Assembly (NCBI GenBank): GCA_036426205.1
Contig: CM071574.1
Span: forward strand, 8,542,864 to 8,606,863
Source of the DNA: Ascaphus truei
Taxonomy: Eukaryota; Chordata; Amphibia; Anura; Ascaphidae
DNA length: 64,000 bases
Reading direction: 5' to 3'
The notes beneath the pieces were generated by a model. The model was not told where the DNA came from and ran no database searches. It saw only the letters and a list, made by a program, of their open reading frames with translations. The position numbers and the translations under genes are program-made. Numbering within the stretch: position 1 is the stretch's first letter; each line of letters starts with the position of its first letter. Below are positions 33,734 through 46,884 of this stretch, piece after piece.

Positions 33734-35324
33734 CAGTCATGTGAAAAAGCAGTACACCCTCTTTGAACTCCATGGTTTTACATATCAGGACATAATAACA
33801 ACGCATCTGCTCCTTAGCCAGGTCTAAAAATTAGGTAAATACAACCTCATGAACAACAACACATGACATATTAACGCCGTTCATGATTTAACAAAATAAA
33901 GCCAAAATGGAGAAGCTATTGGTGAAAACTAAGTACAAACCCTTACTGCTTCCATAGGAATTAGATGCTATGTAGCAGACAGGTGCTGCTAATCAAATCC
34001 CTTTGTTAATTGATCATCAGCACGTGTTAGTACCTCTATAAAAGCCGAAGTTTTAGCAGTTTGCTGGTCTGGAGCATTCAGGGTGTGTTAAAACAATGCC
34101 AAGAGGAAGACAATTTTAGAGAAGCAATTGTTTGCTGCCCATCAATCTGGGAAGGGTTATAATGCTATTTCCAAACATTTAAAGTCCATCATTTACAGTG
34201 AGAAAGTTATTCAAAAGTGGAAAACATTCAAGCACAGTTGCCAATCTTCCCAGGAGTGGACATCCCAGCAATTCACCCCAAGTCAGACCGGCAATGCTCA
34301 GAGAATGCAAAATACCTAATATTCCAATACAACTCTACAGGCCTCAGTTAGCAGTGAAATGTAAAGTTCATGACAGTACAATTAGAAAAAGACTTAAGAA
34401 GTATGTTGTGTTTGGAAGGGTGCCAGTAGACAAGCCTATTTCTCTCTACAAAGACATTGCAGCAAGGCTTAGGTTTGCAAAGTTGCATCTGAACAAACCC
34501 AAGACTCCTGGAACAATGTCCTTTGGACAGAGGAAGACCAAAGTGGTGATGTTTTGGCCTAATGCACAGCGCCACATTTGGCGAAAACCAACACAGCATA
34601 TCAGCACAAACACCTCATAATCAACTGTCAAGCACGGTGGTGGAGGGGGTGATGATTTGGCTTGTTTTTGCAGCCACAGGACATGGGAACCTTGCAGTCA
34701 TTGAGTCGACCAGAACTCCTCTGTATACCAAGTATTCTAGATTCAAATGTGAGGACCATCTGTCCGACAGCTAAGCTTGCTGAAATTGGGTCAGGCAACA
34801 GACAATGACTCCTACCAAGCCGACAAAGAACAACAGAATGGCTGAAAAAGAAAATAATCAAGGTGTTTGCAATGGCCCGTCGCGTAAAGAGTCCAGACCT
34901 CAACCCGATTGACAATGCTGTGGGCTGACGTCTTACGTAGAGCTGTTCATAAACAAATGCCCACACATCCCAATGAACTTGAAGCACATTCGTAAGAAGA
35001 GTGGGGTCAAATTCCTCCACAAGGATGTGAGAGACTGATAAAGTCATACAGAAAACGATTACTCCATGTTATTCCGGCAGAAGTGTGTTCTACAGCTATG
35101 ATCATAAGGTGTACTTAGTTTTTCACACATGGCTTCTCCATTTTGGCTTTATTTTTTGTTAACTAAATCATGACCGGCGTACTATCTGTCTGTGTGTTTT
35201 CATTAGGTGTATTTACCTAATGTTTTACCGACCCTTCTAATGGGACAGATATGGTTTTTTGTATGTCCTGATATTTAAAACGCATGAATTCAAAGAGGTG
35301 TTCTTTCCTTCTCCACATGAACTG
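33734..35324 (+). mobile_element. Tc1-like transposon, inactive (1.59 kb)
   Basis: Tc1/mariner element flanked by TA on both sides. The left terminus CAGTCATGTGAAAAAGCAGT and right terminus ...CTCCACATGAACTG are inverted repeats, each followed inward by a CACCTCTTTGAA-type block. The plus-strand transposase starts near 34096 (MPRGRQF) but meets a stop at once and then shifts frame. Recognisable pieces are the helix-turn-helix part (AAHQSGKGYNAISKHL), the AVKCKVHDSTIRKRLKK segment, and a catalytic-domain piece near 34650 (GGGVMIWLVFAATGHGN). Frameshifts and stops make it defective. Confidence 0.9.
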
Positions 35325-36065
35325 TATATGTTATAGGCGTTATGTAACATTACACTACATTAGGCTGGTGAAGGGAGAGGTGGTAGTTGTTCCAAAATCG
35401 CATACACAATACACATCTGTTTAATGCAAATCTTAAACCATCCAATTGTATTGTAGGGCCCCGCTTCTTCCGATCTTCGCGTTTGCCAATATGGCTGTGA
35501 CTGCAGGCTATTTTCTTCGATGCACAAAGGAAAACGCGACCTCTCCCGCGCATGCGGAAAAGGAGCGCCCAGCTCTGCCCTTGCCAGAATGCTACATTCA
35601 GGGATGGAGGAGAGATGGGATATCCCCGGGACATAGCATTGTGTGCTCCTGCACAAAAAAGCTCTGTTCCGTTTTCGGGGCGATGCCGCTTCTCTTCGGG
35701 GTGGCCGGGAACCCCCTGTAGGAATGGGTCCCGCCTGTACGTTGTACAAATTATTCCATAAATGTTAGAATTGGTTACAACTATTACCAACTCTAAACAT
35801 AATAGCTATATCCAAGAGGCATATATGAATGTTAAAGATAACAATTAATCTGTGGAACTATTGTCTACACAGAGCCTATTTTGTTTCTGGTAGAGGATAC
35901 TATTTACGTATGTCAATAATGATATATTCATAGACTTCTAAGGAGCCCATGATAATGAGCCACATAGAGATGGAAGTGGACTGAGAATAGGCAATTACCA
36001 TTAATAAGAAGATCGGAACAGATCTCTAACGGTGCCTATGTACACACACCAGCTACAGTTGATAA
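35325..36065. other. No gene recognised; CpG-richer patch at 35455-35730
   Basis: After a short LINE remnant, 35455-35730 is richer in CpG than its surroundings (for example CTCCCGCGCATGCGG). It has open frames of 90-146 codons on both strands, but none has recognisable similarity. It could be a transposon piece or a regulatory patch in front of MAP3K19. I cannot decide. Confidence 0.4.
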
Positions 36066-36096
36066 CTTATAATATATATATATATAATATATATAG

Positions 36097-36135
<39 letters not shown>

Positions 36136-36140
36136 ATATG
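36066..36140. repeat. (TA)n microsatellite
   Basis: About 75 bp of TA with small interruptions. Confidence 0.95.
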
Positions 36141-37425
36141 TAATATTATATGTGTATATAATATCATATAGAAATAGACACCCTAGTAACGCTCATTTCT
36201 GTTACTAAGCTGAAATAGAGTATAATAGGGAATCGATACACGAACTAACTAGATTAACTCGTTCAGATTTACCTGACCGGCTTCATCGGACCCTGGCTAT
36301 TTATGGGCCACTCTAGGATAAAGCCCAAGACGGATAGTAATGTAACTATTCCCTCCTAACATAGATCAGACCCTTAACAGATCAATGGCTGAGTGTCATA
36401 TAACACAGTGAAAGTATACCTCTGTGATCTATAAGGGCTCGGATGTATTTAGTAAAGGTACACATCTGTGTGATCCTCATTCTCCTTCAGGGTTAGTGTT
36501 CTTAACTTGAAATCCCAAAGCTCTCCTCCCGTTTTGAGAGGTTTTAACCCGATCCCCACCTCTTCTATCACTGTACCATTTCAATACCCTAGTAACGCAG
36601 AGAAAGGTTCTTTATTGTGTGACTTTATATGAAGGGATACACTGTGTTTTCAAAGTCATTTTTATATTCCAGGCAATGCTCCCAAAAATACACCTTCTCA
36701 GCTGTCTTTCGTTCTAACCATGTAATGGTAGCCGCATGGGCATTCGAGCTATACACATGTGTGCCGTGGGGGTGTATATATCATTGCGGAATTGAAATGT
36801 TCATCGTTTATGTTTAGATTTGAACGTCTTTATTTCATTGTGCAACATTTTACGAGCATGGCACTTTCCACAGGAATTTCCATAAACCTTACGGTGACAC
36901 TGATGATGTACAAATATTCACGATTCTTATCCTGAATCATTCTTAGGGAAGATGTCACTTGGAGACCAACATATTTTAATATTTTTTAGACTTCCTGAGT
37001 ATAACCCTAGGTCTAGCTGGAAGTGAGGACCCAAAACTTGGGTCACTTAAGAGTATCGCCCCAATGTTTTATGAATATCTTTGTATGTTCCTTTCCTAAC
37101 GAAGTGTAATTAGTAAACAAGGGATGACCATTCTCAATGTTATCTCTAGCCGGAGATGCCTCCGATTTGGAATTCATATCTTTTTTTATTGATAAGCAGG
37201 GTATTCCTTTCTACCCACTTGCCTCTAACTAGAGCCCATCTAGTATTGCGGATTGTAACCCTAGCAAGAATGTATTATACAACATGTGCTTGGTACTATA
37301 TTATTATATATATATATACACACACACCACACAACACACACACACACACACACACACAAATGGTCAGGAAGCCCTATTCTTCTGAAAGCCAGGGTGCAGT
37401 GGTCAATGGGACACGCCTACAATAT

Positions 37426-37768
37426 ACAGGCATACCCACATTAACGAACGCAAGTGGACCGGATCAATGTATGTAAGCGAAAATGTACTTAAAGTGAAGC
37501 CACTACCTTTTCCCCACTTATCGATGGCATGTACTGTACTGCAATCTCATATACGTGCATAACTGATTGTAAATATGCGTGTTTAACAGAGCTTCTATAG
37601 TCTCCCCAACTTTTTCGCACGGAGCTTCGGTAGCGTTAGGGAGCTGGTATTGGCTGTTCAGAGACTTGCAGACAGGCCATGCGTGAGCTGCCGTTTGCCT
37701 ATTGAGCGAGATGTACTTACTCGCGAGTGTACTTAAAGTGAGTGTCCGTTAAACCGTGGTATGCCTGT
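37426..37768. repeat. TIR element, same family as 13763-14094
   Basis: The ends ACAGGCATACCCAC and GTGGTATGCCTGT flank CACTTTAAGTA-type internal motifs. It is in opposite orientation to the 13.8 kb copy. Confidence 0.75.
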
Positions 37769-37935
37769 AGAGAGCACTAGCACTCATGTTTTAAAGGATA
37801 CATAATCATTTATTTAAAGTATTGACATTTTGGGTCCCTAATGGCACCTTTCTAAGAGGTCCTGTTGGGGACTGAAAAAGTCAATCCTCTAAATAAATTA
37901 TTGTATTCACTTTTAAAACCTCGTGCTAGTGCCCA

Positions 37936-37958
37936 TATTGTGTGTGTGTTTTGTATGG

Positions 37959-38006
<48 letters not shown>

Positions 38007-38097
38007 TGTGTGGTGTGTGTGTGTGTGTGTGTGTGTGTGGTTGTGTGGTGTGTGTGTGTGTGTGTATATATATTATAATTATTATATATATATTACA
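37936..38097. repeat. (GT)n then (TA)n microsatellite flanking Tc1
   Basis: About 130 bp of GT-rich repeat and a short TA-rich part run directly up to the left end of the Tc1 element. Confidence 0.95.
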
Positions 38098-40278
38098 CAG
38101 TTATGTCCGAAATACTTGGACACTGACACAATTTTCATAATTTTGGCTCTGTACCACCACAATGGATTTGAAATGAAACAACAGAGATGCAATAGAAGTA
38201 CAGACTTTTCAGCTTTAATTCAAGGGGTTGAACAAAAATATCGTATTAACGTTTAGGAATTGCAAACCAATTTCATACAAGTCTCCTTATTTCAGGGGCT
38301 CAAATGTAATTGGACAAATGAACCACAATCATAATAAAATGTTCATTTTTTAATACTTTTTGAGAACCTTTGCAGGCAATGGCTTGCTTGAAGTCTGGAA
38401 CGCATGGACATCACCAAACGCTGGGTTTCCTCCTTTGTGATGCTTTGCCATGCCTTTAATGCAGCCTGTCTTCATTTGTTGTTTGTTCGTGGTTCTTCTG
38501 CCTTTAGTTTTTTTTGTTGTCTTCAGCCAGTGAAAGCATGCTCGATCAGGTTAGATCGGTGATTGACTCGGTCATTGCAGAATATTCCACTTCTTTGCCT
38601 TAAAAAACTCCTGGTTGCTTTCGCAGTATGTTTTGGGTCATTGCCCATCTGTAAAGTGAAGCGCCGTCCAATCAACTTCGCTGAATTTGGCTGAATCTGA
38701 GCAGACATATATCCCTATACACTTCAGAATTCATCCGGTTGCTTCTGTCTTCTGTCACATCATCAATAATAATAGTGACCCAGTGCCATTGTAAGCCATC
38801 ATGCCCATGCCATCATACTGCCCCACGTTGTTTTACAGATGATGTGGTATGCTTCGGATCATGAGCCGTTCCACCTTCTCCATACTTTTTTCTTCCCATC
38901 ATTCTGGTACAGTTTGATCTTAGTTTCACCTCTCCAAAGAATGCTGTTCCAGAACTGGGCTGTCTTTTTTAGATATTGTTTGGCAAAGTGTAATCTGGCC
39001 TTTCTGTTTCTTGGGGCTTATGATGGTTTCACCCTTGTGGTGAACCCTCTGTATTTGCTCTCGTGAAGTTTATGGTAGACTTCTCTTTATGGTAGACTTG
39101 GATAATGATATGCCTACCTCCTGGAGAGTGTTCTTCACTTGGCTGGATGTTGTGAAGGGGTTTTTCTTTAACATGGAAAGGATCCTACGATCATCAACCA
39201 GTTTGTCTTCCGTGGACGTCCGGCCTTTTTTGTGTTGCAGAGCTCACCAGTGAGTTCTTTTTTTTCTCAGAATGTACCAAGCTGTTGATTGTGGTACTTC
39301 CTAATGTTCCTGCTATCTCTCTGATGGGTTTTCTTTTTTTTTTTGCAGCCTAAGATGCCCTGTGTTCACTTGCTTGAGAGCTCCTTTGACCGCAAGTTTT
39401 GGGTTCACAGCAACAGCTTCCAAAAGCGAATGCCACACCTGGAATCAGTCCAGACATTTACCTGCTTAATTGATGATGAATAATGAAGGAATAGCCCACA
39501 CTTGTCCATGAAACACCTTTTGAGTCAATTGTCCAATTACTTTTGGTCCCTTGAAAAAGAGGGGGCTACATATTAAAGAGATGTAATTCCTAAACTATTC
39601 TGAAGCCAGGGTCACGTGTGATGTGTGAATAGCCCCCGATAGCATTAACTCATCCCCCTTTCCAAATCACTCCAAGTCTATAATATTTCCTTCACTTTAT
39701 TGGAAAGCAGCAGTAATACAGGCTCTTGTGGATGTGTGTAGTAGTGATTTGTGTTAGAAACAGGTAAAAGAGATGGCCTTGCCATATGGAGGGTAACAGA
39801 GATGCGTGCTGTACTCACTGTCTGCAGGGTGGAAAAGGAATTGAGGAGCAATGTGGGTAAAAGGAATGTCTTGGACAGACTATCTGTGAAACAAACAGGG
39901 GGAGGGCAGACTACCATTCTGGTAGGATCTCAGAGGCTGCAGTAGCAACTCACTGATTACTGCCCAGAGGCAAGAAATGCAACATTGTTACTATCACACA
40001 GGCACAGTGTGAGTGTGCAAGCTCCATGCAGCTGGAATAAGAATAAATACTGACAGGCAAAAGCTGCAAAGGAAACGGGGGGTGAAACAGGGGATGTTTT
40101 CTTTGTTCCATGACATAAACCCTTCTCCAATTTGGATGTGAATACCCTCAAATTAAAGCTGATAGACTGCACTTTAAGCCCATCTTCATTATTTAACTGT
40201 ACACTTGAATTTATTTTGGACACCAGCCGAAATAACAAAACTTGTATCAGTGTCCAATTATTTCCGGACCTAACTCTG
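38098..40278 (-). mobile_element. Tc1-like transposon, inactive, with nested LTR-like insert
   Basis: The left terminus CAGTTATGTCCGAAATACTT and right terminus GGACCTAACTCTG (inner ATCAGTGTCCAATTATT) are inverted repeats. Removing the insert at 39601-40115 leaves about 1.67 kb, the usual Tc1 size. Transposase remains are on the minus strand. The second catalytic Asp region is visible as GNDPKHTAKATRSFL near 38640, and an EFFNSILW-like stretch lies upstream. Stops and frameshifts break it. It inserted in a GT/TA microsatellite. The noisy second copy lies at about 44170-46596. Confidence 0.88.
39601..40115 (-). mobile_element. LTR-like insertion inside Tc1 (possible solo LTR)
   Basis: A 515-bp segment interrupts the Tc1 sequence between CCTAAAC and CCTTCTCC. 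Read on the minus strand it starts TGTCATGG, ends GGCTTCA, and contains AATAAAG near its 3' part, like an LTR. The flanking 5-mers are TATTC and TAAAC, so a perfect target duplication is not seen. No coding sequence. The second copy is at about 45918-46437. Confidence 0.55.
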
Positions 40279-40294
40279 TGTGTGTGTGTTTGTG

Positions 40295-40327
<33 letters not shown>

Positions 40328-40390
40328 GTGTGTGTGTGTGTGTGTTGTTTGTTTGTGTGTGTGTGTGTGGTGTGTGTGTGTATATATTAT
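40277..40390. repeat. (GT)n microsatellite on the other side of Tc1
   Basis: About 105 bp of GT-rich repeat starts at the Tc1 end, followed by TATATATTATATAA. It mirrors the array on the left side. Confidence 0.95.
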
Positions 40391-40589
40391 ATAATGTACA
40401 TAATGAACTAGAAGAAGTCCAAAGACATGTCTACCTTGGTCAGCAAGTTCAATAGATAAGATCCTTGAGAATTGAACCAGTAGGGGTATGATGATGAGAT
40501 AGAGGCCATTTGGAAGATACTTTTTTAAAAGGGAACCTTCCACTGTGCCTTAGAGGAAAGTTTGTTTTCCTCCCCGTGTATTCCTCCCC

Positions 40590-41050
40590 GTGCTCACGTA
40601 TGGATTGGACCCATGGTATTCTCCCCGTGCTCACTATGGATGTGACCCATGTATTCTCCCCGTGCTCACGTATGGATGTGACCCATGTATCTCCCCCGTG
40701 CTCACGTATGGTTGTGACCCATTTTCTCCCCCCCGTGCTCACTGTATGGTTGTGACCCATGTATTCTCCCCGTGCTCACGTATGGATGTGACCCCCTGTA
40801 TTCTCCCCTGTCTCACGTATGGTTGTGACCCATGTTATTCTCCTCTCCCCGTGCTCACGTATGGTTGTGACCCTGTATTCTCCATTCTCCCGTGCTCACG
40901 TATGGTGTGACCCATGTATTCTCCCCGTGCTCACGTATGGTTGTGACCCATGTATTCTCCCCGTGCTCACGTATGGTTGTGACCCATGTATTCTCCCCGT
41001 GCTCACGTATGGTTGTGACCCATGTATTCTCCCCGTGCTCACGTATAGAT
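40590..41050. repeat. 36-bp minisatellite, about 13 copies
   Basis: The unit is TATTCTCCCCGTGCTCACGT then ATGGTTGTGACCCATG. The last five units are identical. It is repeated noisily in X' at 46885-47330. The open frames across it are repeat translations. Confidence 0.95.
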
Positions 41051-41139
41051 GTTCTCACTTATGGATGTGATCCAAGCTACCCATCTATCTGCACAAGCTA
41101 CCTGTCTATCTGTACAAGCTCCTCACCCCTAACACATGA

Positions 41140-41535
41140 AGCACTTATCTGATATCTTAATCCAAAAGACTGTTCATGGTCCCAAGGTTCAACAAAGTAT
41201 CCGGCCGATCCTCCATATCTTACTGTGCACCTCACACCTGGAACAATCTACCGGAGACTCTCACAGCCGCCCCCAGTCTAAGTTCTTTCATAACTAAAGC
41301 GGTCTCACATTTTAATCTGGTCTGTAACTGTTTCATACGCCTATAATATATATTTTCTTTAACTGTGCAAGCTATGTCTTGTATATAATGTATAACCCTG
41401 CTCACTGAATGTAACTATGTCTTTGTAACCATGTATCTGTCATCATAACTCTGTGCCCAGGACATACTTGAAAACGAGAGGTAACTCTTAATGTATTACT
41501 TCCTGCTAAAACATTTTTATAAATACATCAATAAA
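41140..41535 (+). repeat. CR1/L2-type LINE 3' end
   Basis: Contains CTGTTCATGGTCCCAAGG, GGAACAATCTACCGGAGAC, AAACGAGAGGTAACTCTTAA and a terminal AAATACATCAATAAA. Same family as 12581-12990, in opposite orientation. Confidence 0.7.
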
Positions 41536-42044
41536 TTCATATAAATATTAATCTACATATTATTATTCTCAAATTCATTTTTCAGATTAAGGAGTTTTTC
41601 TCTTATTTTACAGAGAAACCCAAATACTAATAGTTAGTAAGAGGTGAAATGACAAATCCATTCTACATTTCTTATTTAAAACGTAACAAGCAATGCTGTC
41701 TCATGGGATCATATTTGTGATTGTGTGATTGCACTTGGGTTATGCTGCCACCTAGTGATAGAGGTTGGAACGTTTGTAACATTTCAACTACTTGGTCCAA
41801 TAAAAGGTATCATACCCCCCACTCCCTCCTTTGTTACTACTAGTGACACTTTGGGAGAGTACCACGTATCAGTAATTAGTCTTAAGTACTGTAGATTCCT
41901 TGTAGGTTGTGGCAATATAAAGATTAAGAGCAAAATATTCACACATGTAAAGTTCAGACTAATTAATAAAGGTACAGAAATACTTTACATCCCTTTGATA
42001 CAACGCCGCTCCAAAGATTCAGACTTTCCAAGAGATTAGATTGG

Positions 42045-42283
42045 GCAAGGGTGGCCGGAGGGACTGCATACTGGACAGTCAGGGTGGCCGGAGGGACTGC
42101 ATCCTGGACAGTCAGGGTGGCCGGAGGGACTGCATACTGGACAGTCAGGGTGGCCAGAGGGACTGCATACTGGACAGTCAAGGTGGCCGGAGGGACTGCA
42201 TACTGGACAGTCAAGGTGGCCGGAGGGACTGCATACTGGACAGTCAAGGTGGCCGGAGGGACTGCATACTGGACAGTGTCTTT
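42045..42283. repeat. 33-bp minisatellite at the right end of block X
   Basis: Seven clean units of TGGCCGGAGGGACTGCATAC then TGGACAGTCAGGG. Block X stops abruptly inside this array, and the sequence jumps back to the start of the block. Confidence 0.97.
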
Positions 42284-43429
42284 AGTCAACTTGTACCAGA
42301 TTTCAATAACCCTAGTAGCAGAAAAGAGAGTTGCATTATATGTTGGGAAGTACATTTAATGCATGACGGGATAACGTGTTTGTTCAAAGTCATTTTTATC
42401 ATTCCCATATCAACTTCTCCCCCAATCTACACACCTTCTCAGCTGTCTTTCCTTCTACCTATCGTAATGTCTGAAGCCTCATGGGCATTCGGTAGCTATG
42501 ATACACACTGTGTGCTTGGGGGTGTATTTCATGCTGATATTGAAAATGTCAATCGGGGGAATTATGTATTCGATTTAAGAACGAGCTTTATTTGGCGGTT
42601 AGATGCAACATTTTACGAGCATGGCACTATATTCCACCGTGGAAATATTCCACTAGCCACAATGTTAGAACTTTATTAGCAATGGATGTATGGCCAAATA
42701 ACTTCACAACGAGTGTGCTTATCCTGACAGCAATTCTTAGGGAAGCTGTTCACTTGGAGCGGGAACATTTTTAATATGAAGTTTTTATAACTGTCCTGAT
42801 TTTAACGCCGTATCTACTGGAAGTGTAGGACCAGCCAAGGAACTTGGTCACTTAAGAGTATGCGACTCCCCGCCAATGTATTTTAATCATCTATCTTGTA
42901 AGTGTATTCTTTTTCCTAAACAAGAAGTGTAATTAGATAACAGCAGGGTGTAGGAGGCCAGGATCGTCACCTGTGATCTCGGTGAGCCGTAGGTGGCCTC
43001 CGATTTATGGAATTCTACGAGAATAAATCGCTTTTTTATGGATAAGCAGGGGTATTCCGTTCTACCGGGCACTTGGCTGCTAACCTAGTCCCGCATGCTG
43101 GGCTGTAAGTTGGTGCGGGGTATGTTTGGTGCGACTCATACAAAAATGTATATACAACCGAAACCAGTTCTTGAGTGCTGATAAAAAAGGTCTATCATAT
43201 ATAGTATTAACACACACCAACAAGAACACACAACACACAGGGCACCCGACAGGGCAAATGGTAAAGGTGAATCCCGTATGGCTTAGTGGAAATGCCAGGA
43301 GTGCATTGGTCGAATGGGGACACGAAGGGGAGCCTACAGGAATAAGGTTGCAGCAGAGTATGGGCCGCAAACACGAGTATAGACGGTCCGCAAATGTTCC
43401 CAAAGAGGATTAGTAATCATGTCTGGTCA

Positions 43430-43808
43430 GGCAGCCAATTTCCTATAAAGTTAATGCACTATTACCTTTTTCCCCACTTCTCGATGGACGAAAAAGGTAG
43501 TCCTGTACTGCAATCTCATATACGTGCATAAGACTGTAGGGTTGGTAAATATGCGTTATGTGTTCGAGGAGGCTACGAAGTAGGTAGGTCTGCGCCCACT
43601 TGCGTGCACAAGGAAGGAGGCGGCTGGGTTCGGTACGGAGGGGGGTTATGGTAGCATGGTATTGGTCTGTTCAGAGGGAATAACATTGCAGAGCAAGGCT
43701 CTAGCAGTGGAGCTGCGCGTATGGTGCCTATATAAAGAGCGAGATGTAAAACTTACGTCGCAAGAGTGTACTTAAAGTGAATGTCCGCTTAAAACCGTGT
43801 ATGCTTGA
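43430..43808. repeat. TIR element in X' (noisy copy of 37426-37768)
   Basis: Same internal motifs as the copy in X, with many insertions. Confidence 0.65.
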
Positions 43809-44169
43809 GATCAAACTAGGCACCCAGTTTTTTAGAAAAAAGGTGGAATACATCATTTATTTAAATAGTTGTGACATTTTGGGTCCCTAATGGCACCTTT
43901 CTGAGGGAGGTCCGTCGTTGGGGACTAAAAAGTCCATCCCTAAAAAATTATTGGGTATTCACATTTTCACTGCGTGGCTAAGGGTGCGGCCAAAAATAAG
44001 AAGGGTGGGGTGTGATAGTGGAAGTTTGGTTATTATGCTGTGTGTGTGTAGGCTGGTGTTTGATGTGTGTGGTGGGTGTGAGCGCTTGCGGCACCTGGGG
44101 TGACGCGCGGTGGCCGTTTGTGGGTGATTGTGTTATGTGGTGTGTTTGTGTTGGTGTGGTGTGTGTAAT

Positions 44170-46596
44170 TAGATGTGTGTTGATGGTGTAAGAATACTTC
44201 GGAAAAATCCACTATCTACTCTAATCTAATATACTCTCCACATCTTTATAAGAGTCCGTCAATATCTGGACCCTCTGACGCCACATGTTTCATAAAATTT
44301 TGGGGCTGCTGTCCGCCCCACATGGATTATGAAGATAAAACACAGAGATGCAATATAAATGAGATACCGGACATAGCCTTTTCCATCTTTGAAAGAATTC
44401 CTGGGGGAATATGAACCGAGCAATATAGGTATTAGAAACGTTTGAGATGAAATGCAAACCAATGTTCCAATACAAAAAAAGATCATCCGTATTTCGATTC
44501 AGGGGCTCAAGAGTTTAAGTGGACCAAATAGACCACAAGGGTCAATAAATAAAATGTTACATTTGTTAATACTATTTTGAGAAACCTGTTGCAGGCAGGA
44601 GCTTGCTTGAAGTCGGGAGAACCAATCATAGTGCCAGTCGCCGCAGGGACTCTGTGGTTTTGCGCCCTCCTTTGGTGATCTTGCCAGGCCTTTAAGATGC
44701 GGAGCTGTCCAATTGCAGGTTGTTGGAATTGTGGTTCAGTTGGGGTGGCTTTATCGTATCGTCGGGGCCGTTTAGTGTGTTGTATTCAGCCGAGTGGAAA
44801 TGCGTGGTCCGGAGGGTGAAGCAGGGTAATAGATCGAGGTGATGACTCGGTCATTGCAGAATATTCCCACTTCTTTGCCTTAAAAAACTCCTGGTTGCTT
44901 CGCAGTATGTTTTGGGTCATTGCCCATCTGTAAAGTGAAGCGCCGTCGCACCAATCAACTTCGCTGAATTTGGCTGAAACTGAGCAGACATATATCCCTA
45001 TACACTTCAGAATGTCACCGGTTGCTTCTGTCTTCTGTCACATCCATCAATAAATAATGTGACCCAGTGCCATTGTAAGCCCATGCATGCCTCCATGCAT
45101 TGCCAGAGTCCACCGTGTTTTACAGATGATGTGGAATGCTTCGGGATCATGAGCCTGGTTCCAGCCTTCTCCATACTTTTTTCTTCCCATCATTCTGGTA
45201 CAGTTGATCTTAGTTTCACCTGTACCCAAAGAATGCTGTTTCCAGAACTGGCTGTCTTTTTAGATATTGTTTGGCAAAGGTGTAATCTGGCCTTTCTGTT
45301 TCTTGGGGGCTTATGATGGTTTGCACCTTGTGGTGAACCCTCTGTATTTTGCTTCTCGTTGAAGTTTATGGTAGACCTTCTCTTTATGGTAGACTTGGAT
45401 AATGATATCCTACCTCGCATCGGAGAGTGTGTTCTTCACTTGGCTGGATGTTGTAAATGAGGGTTTTTCTTTAACATGAGAAGTAGCGATACGGATCATC
45501 AACCAATTGTTTGTCTTCCGTGGACGTCCGGTCCTTTTGTGTTGCAGAGCTCACCAGTGAGTTCTCTTTTTTTTCTCAGAATGTACCAAGCTGTTGTATT
45601 GTGGTACTCCTAATGTTCCTGCTATCTCTCTGATGGGTTTTTTTTTCTTTTTTTTGCAGCCTAAGGTATGCCCTGTGTTCACTTGCATTGCTAGGTCCTT
45701 TGACCGCAAGTTTTTGGGTTCACAGCAACAGCTTCCAAACGAATGCACACCTGGAATCATCCAGACATTTTACCTGCTTAATTGATGATGAAATAGAAGG
45801 ATAGCCCACACTTGTCATTAAACAGACACCTTTTGAGTCAATTGTCCAATTACTTTTGGTCCCTTGAAAAAGAGGGGGCTACATATTAAAGAATGTAGAA
45901 TTCCTAAACTATTCTGAGCCAGGGTCACGTTGATGTGTGAATACCCCCGATAGCATTAACTCATCCCCCTTTCCAAATCACATCCAAGTCCTATAATATT
46001 TCCTTCACTTTATTGGGAAAGCAGCAGTAATACAGGCTCTTGTGGATGTGTGTGTTGTAGTGTTGGTAGTTAGAAACAGGTAGAAAAGAGGATGGCCTTG
46101 CCATAGGAGTAACAGAGATGCGTGTGTCGAACTCACTGTCTGCAGGGTGGAAAAGGAGTGAGGAGCAATGTGGTAAAAGGAATGTCTTGGACAGACTATC
46201 TGTAGAAGCAAAACAGGGGGGGGATCCGACTAGCCACATTCTGGAAGGATCTCAGAGGCTCGCAGTAGCAACTCACTACTGATTAACTGCCCAGAGGCAA
46301 GAAATGCAACATTGTTTCATATCCACAGGCAACAGTGTTATGTGCAAGCTCCATGCAGCTTGAAATAAAACTTACAGGCAAATTAGCGCAATGAGAACGA
46401 GGGGTGGTGAAACAGGGTTTATTCTTTGTTCCATGACATAACCCTTCTCCAATTTGGATGTGAATCCCTCAAATTAAAAGCTGATAGACTGCATTTAAGC
46501 CCATCTTCATTATTTACTGTAACTTGAATTTATTTTGGTACACAGCCGAAATAACAAAACTTGTATCAGTGTCCGAATTATGTGTCGACCTACTCT
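44170..46596 (-). mobile_element. Tc1-like transposon in X' (noisy copy)
   Basis: Copy of the 38098-40278 element including the LTR-like insert. The left third is badly scrambled. From about 44840 on it follows X closely. Confidence 0.8.
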
Positions 46597-46700
46597 GTGT
46601 GTGTGTGTGTGTGTGTTGTGTGTGTTGTGGTGGTGTGTTTGTGTGTTGTGTTTTGTGTGTGTGTGTGTGTGTTGTGTGTGTGGTTGTGTGTGTGTGTATC
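46597..46700. repeat. (GT)n microsatellite in X'
   Basis: Counterpart of 40277-40390. Confidence 0.9.
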
Positions 46701-46884
46701 TATATATAAAGAATGTAATAATAGAGACCTAAAGATCAAGGAACATGTCTAGCTTGTCCACAAGTTGTCATAAAAGATCCTTGAGAATTGAACCCAGTAG
46801 TATTGTATGGTAGATAGAGGCCATTTGGAAGATACTTTTTTTAAGGGAACCTTCCACTGTGGCCTTAGAGGAAAGTGTTTTCCC

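Larger units (their letters stand above)
36574..42283 (+). repeat. Block X, clean copy of a 5.7 kb direct duplication
   Basis: This block is repeated directly from 42299 as X'. The order of landmarks is the same in both: TTCTCAGCTGTCTTTC segment, TIR element, GT tract, Tc1 with LTR-like insert, 36-bp minisatellite, LINE tail, 33-bp minisatellite. Confidence 0.9.

Noticed and set aside
35350..35790. Overlapping open frames of 129-146 codons as a new gene
   Set aside because: No splice or start evidence and no recognisable family; kept only as an unexplained CpG-richer patch.
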